Assembly: GCF_000515355.1 (NCBI RefSeq)
Contig: NZ_KI911577.1
Location: 35,244-82,247, forward strand
Reading direction: 5' to 3'
DNA length: 47,004 nucleotides
Origin: Promicromonospora kroppenstedtii DSM 19349
GTDB lineage: Bacteria; Actinomycetota; Actinomycetes; Actinomycetales; Cellulomonadaceae
Shown here: positions 7,804-14,122 of the stretch, piece by piece
Layout: each line of letters starts with the position of its first letter
Position numbering within the stretch: the first letter of the stretch is position 1
The notes under the pieces: model-generated
The model's input: only the letters and a program-made list of their open reading frames with translations
Told to the model about the DNA's origin: nothing
Databases searched by the model: none
Position numbers and translations under genes: made by a program

Positions 7804-8546
7804 GCGGTCACCGCCTTCAGGAGTCGGGCACCGACGAACTCGGTGTAGGCAGGGGGGATTGCTTCGGCGAGGAGTACGCGGTCGTCGAGCCAGTCGATGC
7901 CCATAGCGGTCTGCCACTGCTCGACGCTGCCCTTGCCGCCACCGTTGCCGTAGACGGCGAAGTAAGGGCCCTCGTACCACTGGCCGTGCCGGTAGCCCGC
8001 GACACGGCCGCGGTGCGGGGCGTGCTCGGGCGCTTCGGTCGACCAGCGGCCAAGCTCGAAGTAGCGGTGCCGGATCACGCCGAGCCCGAACGTCTCGCCG
8101 CACAGGGTCAGATCCCGGCGCATGGTTGCGCCCTGGACGTTCTCGATCACGTACGGCAGGCCGACGGCGTCGAGGAGCTCGCGCGTCTCTGGGATCAGGT
8201 CGACGTGATCGTCCTTCCAGCCGCGGGCCCGGTTGCCCTTGGTGAGGGCGGTGTTCGCCTGGCACGGCGGCGAGGCGTGGATCGCCGCAAAGTCGGAGCG
8301 CCGGAGGAACTCGACGGGGCGGCCAGGCGCGTTGCGGTCCTCGAACCAGACGTGCTCGCCGCGATCGAGGCGGCGGAGGATGTCGAGCGCGCTGGTCGAG
8401 CGGACCGGGAACGGGTAGTGGTCCGCGCGGTCCTGGTCGAGCTCGACGCCGTAGACGTCGAACCCGGCTCGGTGGTAGCCCATCGCGGCGCCACCGCCGG
8501 CGCTGTAGAGGTCGAGGATCTTAGGTCGTGCGTCGGTGGCCGTCAC
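7800..8546 (-). CDS. C5-cytosine DNA methyltransferase
   Basis: This 248-aa protein has the ordered motifs of m5C methyltransferases: motif I DLYSAGGGAAMG near residues 12-23, motif IV SPPCQ near 95 with the catalytic cysteine, motif VI ENV near 135, a motif VIII-like RHRYFEL, and a C-terminal motif X-like segment. The target-recognition region is short, which fits phage orphan enzymes. It would methylate phage DNA against host restriction. No cognate endonuclease is recognisable; the nuclease encoded just upstream looks like a resolvase. The start is GTG at 8544-8546. P5 lies 42 nt upstream, and the stop overlaps the primase start. Confidence 0.9.
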   Translation of the reverse strand: MTATDARPKILDLYSAGGGAAMGYHRAGFDVYGVELDQDRADHYPFPVRSTSALDILRRLDRGEHVWFEDRNAPGRPVEFLRRSDFAAIHASPPCQANTALTKGNRARGWKDDHVDLIPETRELLDAVGLPYVIENVQGATMRRDLTLCGETFGLGVIRHRYFELGRWSTEAPEHAPHRGRVAGYRHGQWYEGPYFAVYGNGGGKGSVEQWQTAMGIDWLDDRVLLAEAIPPAYTEFVGARLLKAVTA

Positions 8547-8569
8547 GCGGCTACCTCCTTCAGGTCGGG

Positions 8570-8935
8570 TCAGTCGGTGTCGAGGACGGAATCGGCCTGA
8601 GGGGTCGTCACGGCTCGCACGAGTTGCGGGAAGTCGCCCAGGCGCATCACGACGTAGGCGTCCTCGATCGGCTTCCGCGGGCGCTTGACCACGGCGACGC
8701 CGAAGGGCATGCGGGCGTGGCCCTTCTGGACGCGCACGCCCTCGACGCCCTCGCGGATGCCGGTGAGGATGTCGCGGTAGTTCTTGGCCTGGAGGACAAA
8801 CGGCGGAGAGTGGATATCGCCGACGTCCTTGTGCCCCTCCTGGCGCGGGCGGTAGGCGAAGATGCCGGCCTCGACGAGGTAATCGCGGACCTGGCGCTCG
8901 AACAGGGAGCCCTTGCGGGCGTTGGGGTTGGTCAC
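8570..8935 (-). CDS. PD-(D/E)XK nuclease, Holliday-junction-resolvase-like
   Basis: This 121-aa protein has a glutamate in a FERQVRDYL helix, then DVGDI and LQAKN. That is the E...GD...(D/E/Q)xK order of Hjc/VRR-NUC-type nucleases. In phages these usually resolve or trim branched DNA during replication. It could instead be a restriction-like enzyme paired with the methyltransferase, but its size and motif argue for a resolvase. The start is GTG at 8933-8935, overlapping the upstream stop by four bases. Confidence 0.65.
   Translation of the reverse strand: MTNPNARKGSLFERQVRDYLVEAGIFAYRPRQEGHKDVGDIHSPPFVLQAKNYRDILTGIREGVEGVRVQKGHARMPFGVAVVKRPRKPIEDAYVVMRLGDFPQLVRAVTTPQADSVLDTD
8588..8616 (-). 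promoter_or_regulatory. Candidate phage promoter P5 (GAGCCG-N11-CAGGCCGATTCC)
   Basis: This motif sits inside the last codons of the nuclease gene, 42 nt before the methyltransferase start. Upstream it carries CGCAACTCGTGC, shared with P1 (CGCAACTCGTGT). The encoded residues (AVTTPQADS) show no reason for such conservation. Confidence 0.6.
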
Positions 8936-9225
8936 GTAGCCGCCCCGCACGACGGGCAGGGCTCGCTGAAGACGTCGCGGATGGAGCCCGAGGCGTCAGA
9001 CGGGAAGGCGACCCCGTGCGGGAGGCCGTCCGGGCACTTCACGGCGTCGATGAGCGCGCTGCCCTCGGCCTCGACGGCGCTGACGAGGGTCACGAACGGA
9101 TCCCACTCCTCGCCCTTGCCGAAGGCCGGCGCGAGCTCGGTCGAGAGCCACATCGCGAGCGGGTTCGACTCGGCGTCGAGGAGGCGGTTCTTGAACCGGC
9201 GCATCGCCGGCAGGTCGTGAGTCAT
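8932..9225 (-). CDS. Hypothetical protein, 97 aa
   Basis: I do not recognise this protein. It is largely helical and ends in CPSCGAAT, half of a zinc-binding pair. Its ATG (9223-9225) directly abuts the inverted repeat at 9226-9239, whose AAGGAG also serves as the ribosome site. It is the first gene of a unit running through nuclease, methyltransferase and primase. Confidence 0.65.
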   Translation of the reverse strand: MTHDLPAMRRFKNRLLDAESNPLAMWLSTELAPAFGKGEEWDPFVTLVSAVEAEGSALIDAVKCPDGLPHGVAFPSDASGSIRDVFSEPCPSCGAAT

Positions 9226-9239
9226 GCAAGGCTCCTTGC
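9226..9239. promoter_or_regulatory. Operator-like dyad containing the ribosome-binding site
   Basis: On the minus strand GCAAGG-AG-CCTTGC ends immediately before the ATG of the 8932-9225 gene. A bound repressor would block elongation. As RNA, the stem would pair part of the Shine-Dalgarno sequence. Confidence 0.5.
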
Positions 9240-9250
9240 GTGGATACGAC

Positions 9251-9290
9251 GAAGGCCCCCGGCGGTCCGGGTGGACTGACGGGGGCCTTC
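9251..9290 (-). terminator. Terminator after the RDF-like gene
   Basis: The perfect 10-bp arms GAAGGCCCCC and GGGGGCCTTC enclose a GC-rich loop about 30 nt past the stop of the 9322-10035 gene. A TTCGTCG tail follows on the minus strand. Confidence 0.8.
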
Positions 9291-9321
9291 GAGGGGCGGT
9301 GCCGCTAGGCGGCGGGGTGGA

Positions 9322-10035
9322 TCAGGCCTTGCCGTGGAGGGTCAGCGTCGGCTTGGTGTAGCGGACCGTCTCGCCGGCGCGTTCGCCGTTCTTCGCGACG
9401 AAGGAGACCTCCTCCAGGGCGAGCGTGGCGCGCACCTTGGAGCCGTCCTCGCTCAGGTCGGCGAGCTCCTCCTCGACCTCGTGGTAGGAGAGGTCCGAGA
9501 CCAGCGACCAGGAGCCCGACTGGAACTTGAAGATCCCGAGGTCGGGCTCGTCCGCCAGGCGGAACCAGAGCTGAATGCGCGGCTCGGCGCCGACGCCCTT
9601 CTTCGCCTCAGCCTTGCGCTCCTTGAAGGACTGACCGGCCTGCGGGTCGGGCTGGCCCTTGTCCTCGTCCGGGTAGGTGATCGTCTCGCCGTCGGAGACG
9701 CGGATGATCCCCTTCCGGCCGTAGAGAACCATGTCCTGACGGAGGGCCTTGGAGCCGTCGAGGATGATCTCGACCTCGGTCGCCTCGGTGAAGACCTCCA
9801 GGCCGTCCTCGCCCTTGGTCTCCCACTCCTCGACGCCCTTCGGGGCGCCCAGCAGGGCGACGAGCTTGTCGGCGACCTCGGGGTCCCCGGTCGTGACGCG
9901 CCAGTCGCTCAGCGCGACTGGGCGGTCGTTCTCGACGTAGCCGGAGCGGAAGCGGCCGACGACGTCGTCCGAGAAGCTCGACTTCTTCTTGGGGGCGTTC
10001 TCGCCGGTCTCGTCGCCGAAGATCTTCAGTGCCAT
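9322..10035 (-). CDS. phiC31 gp3-like recombination directionality factor
   Basis: This 237-aa protein resembles the phiC31/phiBT1 gp3 family, whose founding members switch their serine integrases from integration to excision. Recognisable segments are DDVVGRFRSGY, ALSDWRVTTGDPEVAD, SDGETITYP, LADEPDLGIFKFQSGSW and LALEEVSFVAKNG. phiC31 gp3 is 244 aa, so the length fits. The gene lies in the replication module, far from integrase, as in phiC31. P1 is 65 nt upstream and a terminator follows, making it a single-gene unit. The family call rests on remembered sequence pattern and was not checked by search. Many homologues are annotated only as hypothetical. Confidence 0.72.
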   Translation of the reverse strand: MALKIFGDETGENAPKKKSSFSDDVVGRFRSGYVENDRPVALSDWRVTTGDPEVADKLVALLGAPKGVEEWETKGEDGLEVFTEATEVEIILDGSKALRQDMVLYGRKGIIRVSDGETITYPDEDKGQPDPQAGQSFKERKAEAKKGVGAEPRIQLWFRLADEPDLGIFKFQSGSWSLVSDLSYHEVEEELADLSEDGSKVRATLALEEVSFVAKNGERAGETVRYTKPTLTLHGKA

Positions 10036-10099
10036 GTGGGTTCTCGTCCTTCTGTGGAAGGTGGGCGCGGCGCCTGTTGGCTTGCGCGGTGTCGGAGTA

Positions 10100-10128
10100 G
10101 GAATCGGCCTGGGGGCCGGGTGCGGCTC
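10100..10128 (-). promoter_or_regulatory. Candidate phage promoter P1 (GAGCCG-N11-CAGGCCGATTCC)
   Basis: On the minus strand this copy is preceded by CGCAACTCGTGT and lies between the stop of the 10162-10539 gene and the RDF-like start. Its 29 bases are identical to P2. Confidence 0.65.
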
Positions 10129-10138
10129 ACACGAGTTG

Positions 10139-10154
10139 CGGGAGGGCCCTTGCG
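10139..10154. promoter_or_regulatory. Imperfect operator-like dyad
   Basis: On the minus strand CGCAAGG-GC-CCTCCCG follows the stop of the 10162-10539 gene by a few bases and precedes P1. One arm matches the operator family exactly; the other is degenerate. Confidence 0.35.
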
Positions 10155-10161
10155 TGGTGGG

Positions 10162-10539
10162 TCAGGCCGGCATGGGCGTGGCCGGGGGCCGCGAGATCTT
10201 CGGGCCCGGGGCGCCGGAAGCGTCCGTGGCGAGCCGCGCCCAGCCGAGGACCGTGGCGATCTTGGCGGAGCGACGGGCGCCCATGTGCTGGAGCACTGCC
10301 TCCATGACCGCTACGGCCTTCGTCCCGGATACCTCCGCGTGGAACATGGCCGCGTTGGGGTACGGCTTCAGCGACAGCCGGACCTGGGCGCCCATGAGGG
10401 TGGCGGCGCGACCGACGACGTCGCGGTCGGACATGCCGACGCGGACGCGCGGGTACTTCTTGCGGTGGAGGTCGAAAGTCCCCTCCCCTTCGAGGAGGCC
10501 GGCAAGCCAGATGGCGTCTTCGCGGGAGATCTCAGGCAC
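10162..10539 (-). CDS. LAGLIDADG-like protein, single motif, 125 aa
   Basis: The N-terminus has WLAGLLEGEGTFDLH, a good match to the first helix of LAGLIDADG homing endonucleases, where the acidic residue at its end binds metal. Only one motif is present and the protein is short, so it would act as a dimer or may be a domesticated DNA-binding protein. A later segment (VGRAATLMGAQV) resembles the family's following strand and helix. It is free-standing, between the Cas4-like and RDF genes. The start is at 10537-10539, overlapping the upstream gene by 8 nt. Confidence 0.6.
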   Translation of the reverse strand: MPEISREDAIWLAGLLEGEGTFDLHRKKYPRVRVGMSDRDVVGRAATLMGAQVRLSLKPYPNAAMFHAEVSGTKAVAVMEAVLQHMGARRSAKIATVLGWARLATDASGAPGPKISRPPATPMPA

Positions 10540-10747
10540 GGTTGGCCTCCTTGTTGATCTGCCGCACCTCGGCGGCCTTTTCGGTGAGCAGTGCGGCGAA
10601 GTTGTCGGCCTCGTCGGGCGAGAGGAAGAGGTCGAGGTCGTCAGCGTCCGGCACGAAGAACGCGACGCGGACGTCCTCCCCGGGCCACGGGAGGAAGTCC
10701 CGCTCTACCTGGACTGCCTCACCAGATCGGAAGGTGAGGTCGCTCAT
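10532..10747 (-). CDS. Hypothetical protein, 71 aa
   Basis: The ATG at 10745-10747 overlaps the Cas4-like stop as ATGA. The product has a beta-rich first half (FVPDADDLDLF) and a helical C-terminus. No family is recognised. Coupling to the Cas4-like gene suggests a shared recombination or replication role. Confidence 0.6.
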   Translation of the reverse strand: MSDLTFRSGEAVQVERDFLPWPGEDVRVAFFVPDADDLDLFLSPDEADNFAALLTEKAAEVRQINKEANRA

Positions 10748-11565
10748 CGGCGACCACCCCGGCGGCCGGTCTCCTCGACGATCGACTCGATCGCGACGCC
10801 GTTGCCGAGGACACTCTTCGACGTCTCCCGGTCCCACTCCCAGATCTGCCGGAGTGCGAGGAAGATCTCGAAGAGGCTGTCGTCGATCCGCGCAGGGACC
10901 ACCTGACCGCCCTCGGGGCGGGCGTGCACGACGATGCCCGCGTCGAGGTGCGGGATGTCGGCCTTCGTGCCGTCCGGGAGGATGATGTAGTCGGCGTTCT
11001 TGTACGCCGTCTCCTGGAGCGCGACCTCGGCGTGCACGCCGGAGCGCGTTGTTTTCCAGTCACCGATGGTGGTCATCCGCTCGCCCGTGTCGGGGTCGGT
11101 GACCTTCGCGATGAAGTCGAAACTGCCGGCGTAGCCGTGGGTCTCGGACCAGACGGTCTCCTCCAGGAAGAGGAACTCCGGCTCGAACTGCTTCTCGAAG
11201 CCCTTGAAGATGCCGACGTAGGGCTTCAGCTCCTCGCGGACGCGTCCGACCTCCTCGCCGCGCGCGAGGCGCTCGAACAGGTCGTGCACCTCCGTGCCGG
11301 CCTCGGCCGCCTGGGCGGTGTCGCGGTCCGGCGCCCGCTTCAGCAGGTCGACGGCGGCGCTCTTGTCGTTCATGGCGAGCGTGACGACGGCGCCGATGTT
11401 GTTCACGGCGTACTCGGCGACGCTCTTCGAGGCCCAGAACTTCAGGAAGCCCTTGGGCAGCATGTTGAGGACGCTCGTCACGCCGGGCACCTTCCGAGCG
11501 CTCTCGGGGTGCACGTAGAGGCGGCTGCCGCCGCGCTTGATCGTGTTGATCTTCGGGTTCGTCAC
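10744..11565 (-). CDS. Cas4-family/RecB-like PD-(D/E)XK exonuclease
   Basis: This 273-aa protein carries a RecB-type nuclease core: a histidine/glutamate helix (HDLFERLA near 90), GSFDF with the metal-binding aspartate near 150, and GDWKTT near 168 with the D-x-K pair, followed by LQETAYKN, the QxxxY-like helix. This matches the Cas4/PDDEXK_1 exonucleases common in actinophage replication modules, where they process ends for recombination. I see no four-cysteine iron-sulfur cluster typical of CRISPR Cas4. The start is GTG at 11563-11565. P2 lies 38 nt upstream. Confidence 0.85.
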   Translation of the reverse strand: MTNPKINTIKRGGSRLYVHPESARKVPGVTSVLNMLPKGFLKFWASKSVAEYAVNNIGAVVTLAMNDKSAAVDLLKRAPDRDTAQAAEAGTEVHDLFERLARGEEVGRVREELKPYVGIFKGFEKQFEPEFLFLEETVWSETHGYAGSFDFIAKVTDPDTGERMTTIGDWKTTRSGVHAEVALQETAYKNADYIILPDGTKADIPHLDAGIVVHARPEGGQVVPARIDDSLFEIFLALRQIWEWDRETSKSVLGNGVAIESIVEETGRRGGRR

Positions 11566-11602
11566 TAGGTGACTCCCTCTCTCGTTCGGTGGGGACGAGA
11601 GA

Positions 11603-11631
11603 GGAATCGGCCTGGGGGCCGGGTGCGGCTC
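11603..11631 (-). promoter_or_regulatory. Candidate phage promoter P2 (GAGCCG-N11-CAGGCCGATTCC)
   Basis: The motif is identical to P1 over 29 bases. It lies between the 104-bp dyad element and the Cas4-like gene, 38 nt from its start. Confidence 0.7.
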
Positions 11632-11655
11632 ACCTTGCAGGCAAAACAGTTCGAT

Positions 11656-11759
11656 GGTGTAGAAGGTGTAGAAGTTGTAGGTCTCCCTAGTTACCTCTCA
11701 AGAAAACAAAACCTTGAAGGGTAATAAGAGAGACCTACAACTTCTACACCTTCTACACC
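11656..11759. repeat. 104-bp dyad element, copy A (30-bp perfect arms)
   Basis: The arms at 11656-11685 and 11730-11759 are perfect inverted complements. Each arm contains two tandem GTGTAGAAG units and a third variant, TTGTAGGTC. The 44-bp core is AT-rich for this genome and holds an imperfect inner dyad (TTACC..TCAAG / CTTGA..GGTAA). It follows the candidate repressor gene and precedes P2. Copies B and C lie at 44494-44597 and 45351-45454. Confidence 0.9.
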
Positions 11760-11789
11760 CCTCGGGGGCGTGGAGGTGCTCCTCCGGCG

Positions 11790-12410
11790 CTAGTCCGTGG
11801 CGCTGAAGAGCGGGGCGCCGCCCTCCTCGGCGACGGGCCGGACGGCCACGCGCTTGGACAGGCGGCGCGCGGTGCTCTCCAGGTCTTCGAGCGTGGCCTT
11901 CGCGACCTCCGCGGCGTGCGGGTCGAGGCGTGTCAGCTCGGCCCCGTCGACCTTCGCTAGCACGGTCGCTGCCGCGGTGATCGCCATCAGCGAGCCGCCG
12001 GCGACGTCGCGGGACGTGAGGGCGCGCACGACGGCGCGGTCTTGCTTGCGGTGCTCCTGGTTCGCCTCGGACTGCGTCTGAGGCTTCAGCCCGTGGTCCG
12101 CCAAGGTCTCCTTGTCGACGGACTCGCGCATGATCTCGCTCAGGTGCCAACTCACCGACGAGCGGATCGAGTTCCGGCGCTCGGCCGGGACGCCCGCCTC
12201 CGCGTAGACCTCGCCGACCCAGCGCCGGTAGGGGTGCGTGCGTCCGGCGTAGTCGGGCTCGCCGTCCCCGCGCAAGAAGTGTTGCCGGGCCTCGAACAGG
12301 ACCTCGGCGAACGCGCGCACGTGCGGCGTTCGCTCCTCGACGGGGGCCGCGAGGTAGCGGCGCATGTGCTCTACCGCTTGGCGCTGTAGGGGCGCGAGAC
12401 TCGGTTCCAT
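11790..12410 (-). CDS. Candidate DNA-binding regulator / immunity repressor, 206 aa
   Basis: I do not recognise a named family. The protein is helical and basic: residues ~60-105 (RRWVGEVYAEAGVPAERRN then SSVSWHLSEIM) could form a helix-turn-helix, and the C-terminal half is alanine-rich helix suited to oligomerisation. The context makes it a repressor candidate. Its promoter (12417-12445) contains the phage-wide operator dyad, and the -10 box is six bases from the ATG, predicting a leaderless transcript as in several phage repressor genes. It is closed off by the 104-bp dyad. This function is inference. Confidence 0.55.
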   Translation of the reverse strand: MEPSLAPLQRQAVEHMRRYLAAPVEERTPHVRAFAEVLFEARQHFLRGDGEPDYAGRTHPYRRWVGEVYAEAGVPAERRNSIRSSVSWHLSEIMRESVDKETLADHGLKPQTQSEANQEHRKQDRAVVRALTSRDVAGGSLMAITAAATVLAKVDGAELTRLDPHAAEVAKATLEDLESTARRLSKRVAVRPVAEEGGAPLFSATD

Positions 12411-12416
12411 ACCTAC

Positions 12417-12445
12417 ACGGTAGCCCACGCAAGGGGCCTTGCCCA
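12417..12445 (-). promoter_or_regulatory. Operator-bearing promoter of the candidate repressor
   Basis: On the minus strand TGGGCA (12440-12445), 17 nt and TACCGT (12417-12422) align with the other operator promoters. GCAAGG-GG-CCTTGC at 12429-12442 lies in the spacer. The ATG at 12408-12410 begins six bases past the -10 box and has no Shine-Dalgarno sequence. Confidence 0.5.
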
Positions 12446-12481
12446 GCGGGCGTGCCCCAAATCACCCCGAAACGACAGAAA

Positions 12482-12510
12482 GCCCCGGCCCTCACGAGGA
12501 GGGCCGGGGC
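12482..12510 (-). terminator. Terminator after dNMP kinase
   Basis: Arms GCCCCGGCCCTC and its near-complement enclose ACGA. On the minus strand the tail is TTTCTGTCGTTT. It insulates the candidate repressor promoter from upstream transcription. Confidence 0.85.
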
Positions 12511-12517
12511 CGGAGTA

Positions 12518-13096
12518 TCAGAAGCGGAGGTCTCGGGCAAGCGCGACAAGCTCGTCGGCCGTGCCGGAGTTTCGGATGGTGAAATCGGTGGGGTAGTCGG
12601 CGAGCTCAGTCTCAGACGGGTGGGTGTCCGTTGAGACTAAGTCCGGGCGGACGATGCGGACGAGGATGCCGCCGTCACGTTGGATCGCGTCGGCCTCGTT
12701 CTTGTAGCGGACGTCCGTGATGACGACGCCGGGAGCGCCTTCCATGAGCGCACCCGTCGCCTCCGCGAGGCCGGCATTCAACCAGAAGCCCGGGCCGCGA
12801 CGGCGCACGGCCTGCCCGCTCTGCTGGAGGAGGCGCCGGGCCTCGGGGCCGTAGGGCGTGTCCTTCAGGCCCTCCCAGCCGCCGTAGATCTGGAGAGCCT
12901 GCAAGAGCCGGATGGTCGGCTCGGGCTGCCAGGGCGGCGTGATGAGCCACGGGTCGATCTCCTCGACCATCTCGCGGAGCGGGTCGGCGAACGCGACGCG
13001 GGTGTAGCCCCGCTCGACCAGGCCGGCCGCGAAGGTGTCTTTGCCGGACCTCTTCACGCCGACCAGGCCGATCAGGGGGTGCGGGATGTCGGTCAC
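12518..13096 (-). CDS. Deoxynucleoside monophosphate kinase
   Basis: This 192-aa P-loop kinase has GVKRSGKDT at residues ~13-21, FADPLREM shortly after, a G-x-R-x-x-LQ-like middle (RRLLQQSG) and VITDVRYKNEADAI, all typical of the phage dNMP kinase family. It would phosphorylate dNMPs from degraded host DNA to feed replication. The start is GTG at 13094-13096, overlapping the upstream stop by four bases. Confidence 0.85.
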   Translation of the reverse strand: MTDIPHPLIGLVGVKRSGKDTFAAGLVERGYTRVAFADPLREMVEEIDPWLITPPWQPEPTIRLLQALQIYGGWEGLKDTPYGPEARRLLQQSGQAVRRRGPGFWLNAGLAEATGALMEGAPGVVITDVRYKNEADAIQRDGGILVRIVRPDLVSTDTHPSETELADYPTDFTIRNSGTADELVALARDLRF

Positions 13097-13347
13097 TCGA
13101 CCACCTCCCAATTGTCGGCGCGCTCGACGCGGCCGGAGACGGGCTCGTTGCGGTACGCGCCGCCCCACGTCGCCCGATCCCGCGCACCGTTCAGGTGCGA
13201 CGTGATGACGGCCTTCGCGGTGCGCTTCCGGTCCCAGGGGCCGAAGCGTCGCTCCTTGCCGTCGGCGTAGACGAGGACGGCCGAGAAGACGGCGTCGCGC
13301 TCGGCGTCGTCCTTGTAGCCCTCCCAGGCGGCGCCTACCTGCCTCAC
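13093..13347 (-). CDS. Hypothetical protein, 84 aa
   Basis: No family is recognised. The protein has an acidic N-terminal helix, a short beta hairpin (FSAVLVYADGKERRFG) and a basic middle. It begins at GTG 13345-13347, overlapping the previous gene by four bases, and ends overlapping the kinase start. Confidence 0.6.
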   Translation of the reverse strand: MRQVGAAWEGYKDDAERDAVFSAVLVYADGKERRFGPWDRKRTAKAVITSHLNGARDRATWGGAYRNEPVSGRVERADNWEVVE

Positions 13348-13511
13348 TCACCCACCGCCGCGAACTCGACGAGCGTCTTGTCGGTGGTCTCGTCGTACTC
13401 GGCCATGACCGGGCGCACGAGCCCGTGACGGGGCGAGTCGTAGAGCATCGGGTCGGCGTTGCGGACGTCGCCGGGGTAGTGCAGGCGGCCGACGATCTCG
13501 GTCTCTTCCAT
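13344..13511 (-). CDS. Small hypothetical protein, 55 aa
   Basis: The ATG at 13509-13511 opens a 55-codon frame with overlap on its downstream side (GTGA). GGAGGACTGACC lies upstream. The product is acidic, with a YDETTDKT segment. No family is recognised. Confidence 0.55.
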   Translation of the reverse strand: MEETEIVGRLHYPGDVRNADPMLYDSPRHGLVRPVMAEYDETTDKTLVEFAAVGE

Positions 13512-13513
13512 GG

Positions 13514-13687
13514 TCAGTCCTCCCGGTTCCCGCGCACGAAGGCGGCCTTGCGGGTGAGGCGTGTCGCCTCGTTCCGGAGGTGGTTCGCCCGCTTGGGGTC
13601 CTTGGCGTGCTTCGCCTGCGTAGCGAGCTCCTCGGCCTTCTTGTGGAGCTGGTCGATGGCCTTGTCGGGGCGGTCGAAGAAGCCCAT
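13514..13687 (-). CDS. Small basic helical protein, 57 aa
   Basis: A lysine- and arginine-rich helix runs through nearly the whole protein (DKAIDQLHKKAEELATQAKH), suggesting a coiled coil or nucleic-acid binding. The ATG is at 13685-13687, just after the stop of the 13690-13806 gene. Function unknown. Confidence 0.6.
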   Translation of the reverse strand: MGFFDRPDKAIDQLHKKAEELATQAKHAKDPKRANHLRNEATRLTRKAAFVRGNRED

Positions 13688-13689
13688 GG

Positions 13690-13806
13690 TCAGCGGCCCC
13701 CGATCATCGTCACGGTGCCGTCGGCGTGCGTGATGCTGTAGCCGGTCGGCGTGGTGCGGACGACGACGGGCTTGTCGTCCTTGTCCAAGTAGGTTCCAGG
13801 GCGCAT
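13690..13806 (-). CDS. Very small hypothetical protein, 38 aa
   Basis: The ATG at 13804-13806 has GAAGGAGG seven bases upstream and the stop is two bases before the next start. The product is a beta-rich peptide ending in VTMIGGR. It is the first gene below P3, 40 nt from the motif. Confidence 0.55.
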   Translation of the reverse strand: MRPGTYLDKDDKPVVVRTTPTGYSITHADGTVTMIGGR

Positions 13807-13845
13807 GGCGGCCTCCTTCGTGCGGTCTGTACTGCCTGACGAGGA

Positions 13846-13875
13846 GGTAATCGGCCTGGGCCACCGGAGCGGCTC
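13846..13875 (-). promoter_or_regulatory. Candidate phage promoter P3 (GAGCCG-N11-CAGGCCGATTACC)
   Basis: The motif lies directly after the terminator at 13892-13922 and 40 nt before a gene with a strong ribosome site, the arrangement expected of a promoter opening the nucleotide-metabolism operon. Confidence 0.65.
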
Positions 13876-13891
13876 ACCCCAAAATGCGAAA

Positions 13892-13922
13892 AGCCCCCGC
13901 CCTCGCGAGGAGGACGGGGGCT
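13892..13922 (-). terminator. Terminator after the lysis membrane gene
   Basis: Arms AGCCCCCGTCCTC-like and complement enclose a GCGA loop; the minus-strand tail is TTTTCGCATTTT. It ends the late transcript that carries the tail and lysis genes. Confidence 0.85.
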
Positions 13923-13929
13923 AGAGGCG

Positions 13930-14112
13930 TCAGTCGCCGGACGGGAGGCCCGACTTGGGCGGCGTGGCGGCGAACCCGCCGGCGGCGAGGAAGGCCAGCG
14001 AGACGGCGACGATGTCCTCAGCGGACAGGCCATCGCCGACCAGCGGCCCGGTCACGGCCAGGGCGCCGGCCAGGCCAGCGAGGAGGGCGTTCACGATGCG
14101 GTTCTTGAACAT
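13930..14112 (-). CDS. Small membrane protein, putative holin
   Basis: This 60-aa protein has two hydrophobic helices, ~7-24 and ~33-50, separated by an acidic turn, and a short polar tail. It sits last in the lysis cassette after endolysin and the 14123-14368 protein. The ATG at 14110-14112 gives the compact class II-like holin shape. A holin would permeabilise the inner membrane to release endolysin. Holins are too diverse for a sequence-only family call. Confidence 0.6.
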   Translation of the reverse strand: MFKNRIVNALLAGLAGALAVTGPLVGDGLSAEDIVAVSLAFLAAGGFAATPPKSGLPSGD

Positions 14113-14122
14113 GGATCTCCGA

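Noticed and set aside
5050-7848. Very long open frame on the plus strand opposite primase-helicase (also 3065-4222, 22881-25817 and 32082-34406).
   Set aside because: These are antisense shadows caused by high GC third positions. They have no family motifs or ribosome sites and lie exactly opposite clear genes.
8237-8265. Upstream extension of the primase-helicase frame to 8265.
   Set aside because: It runs antiphase through the methyltransferase motifs. GTG at 7801-7803 overlaps that gene's stop in the usual way.
10744-11565. Cas4-like gene taken as a sign of CRISPR.
   Set aside because: There are no repeats with regular spacers and no other cas genes. Cas4-family exonucleases are common in phage replication modules.
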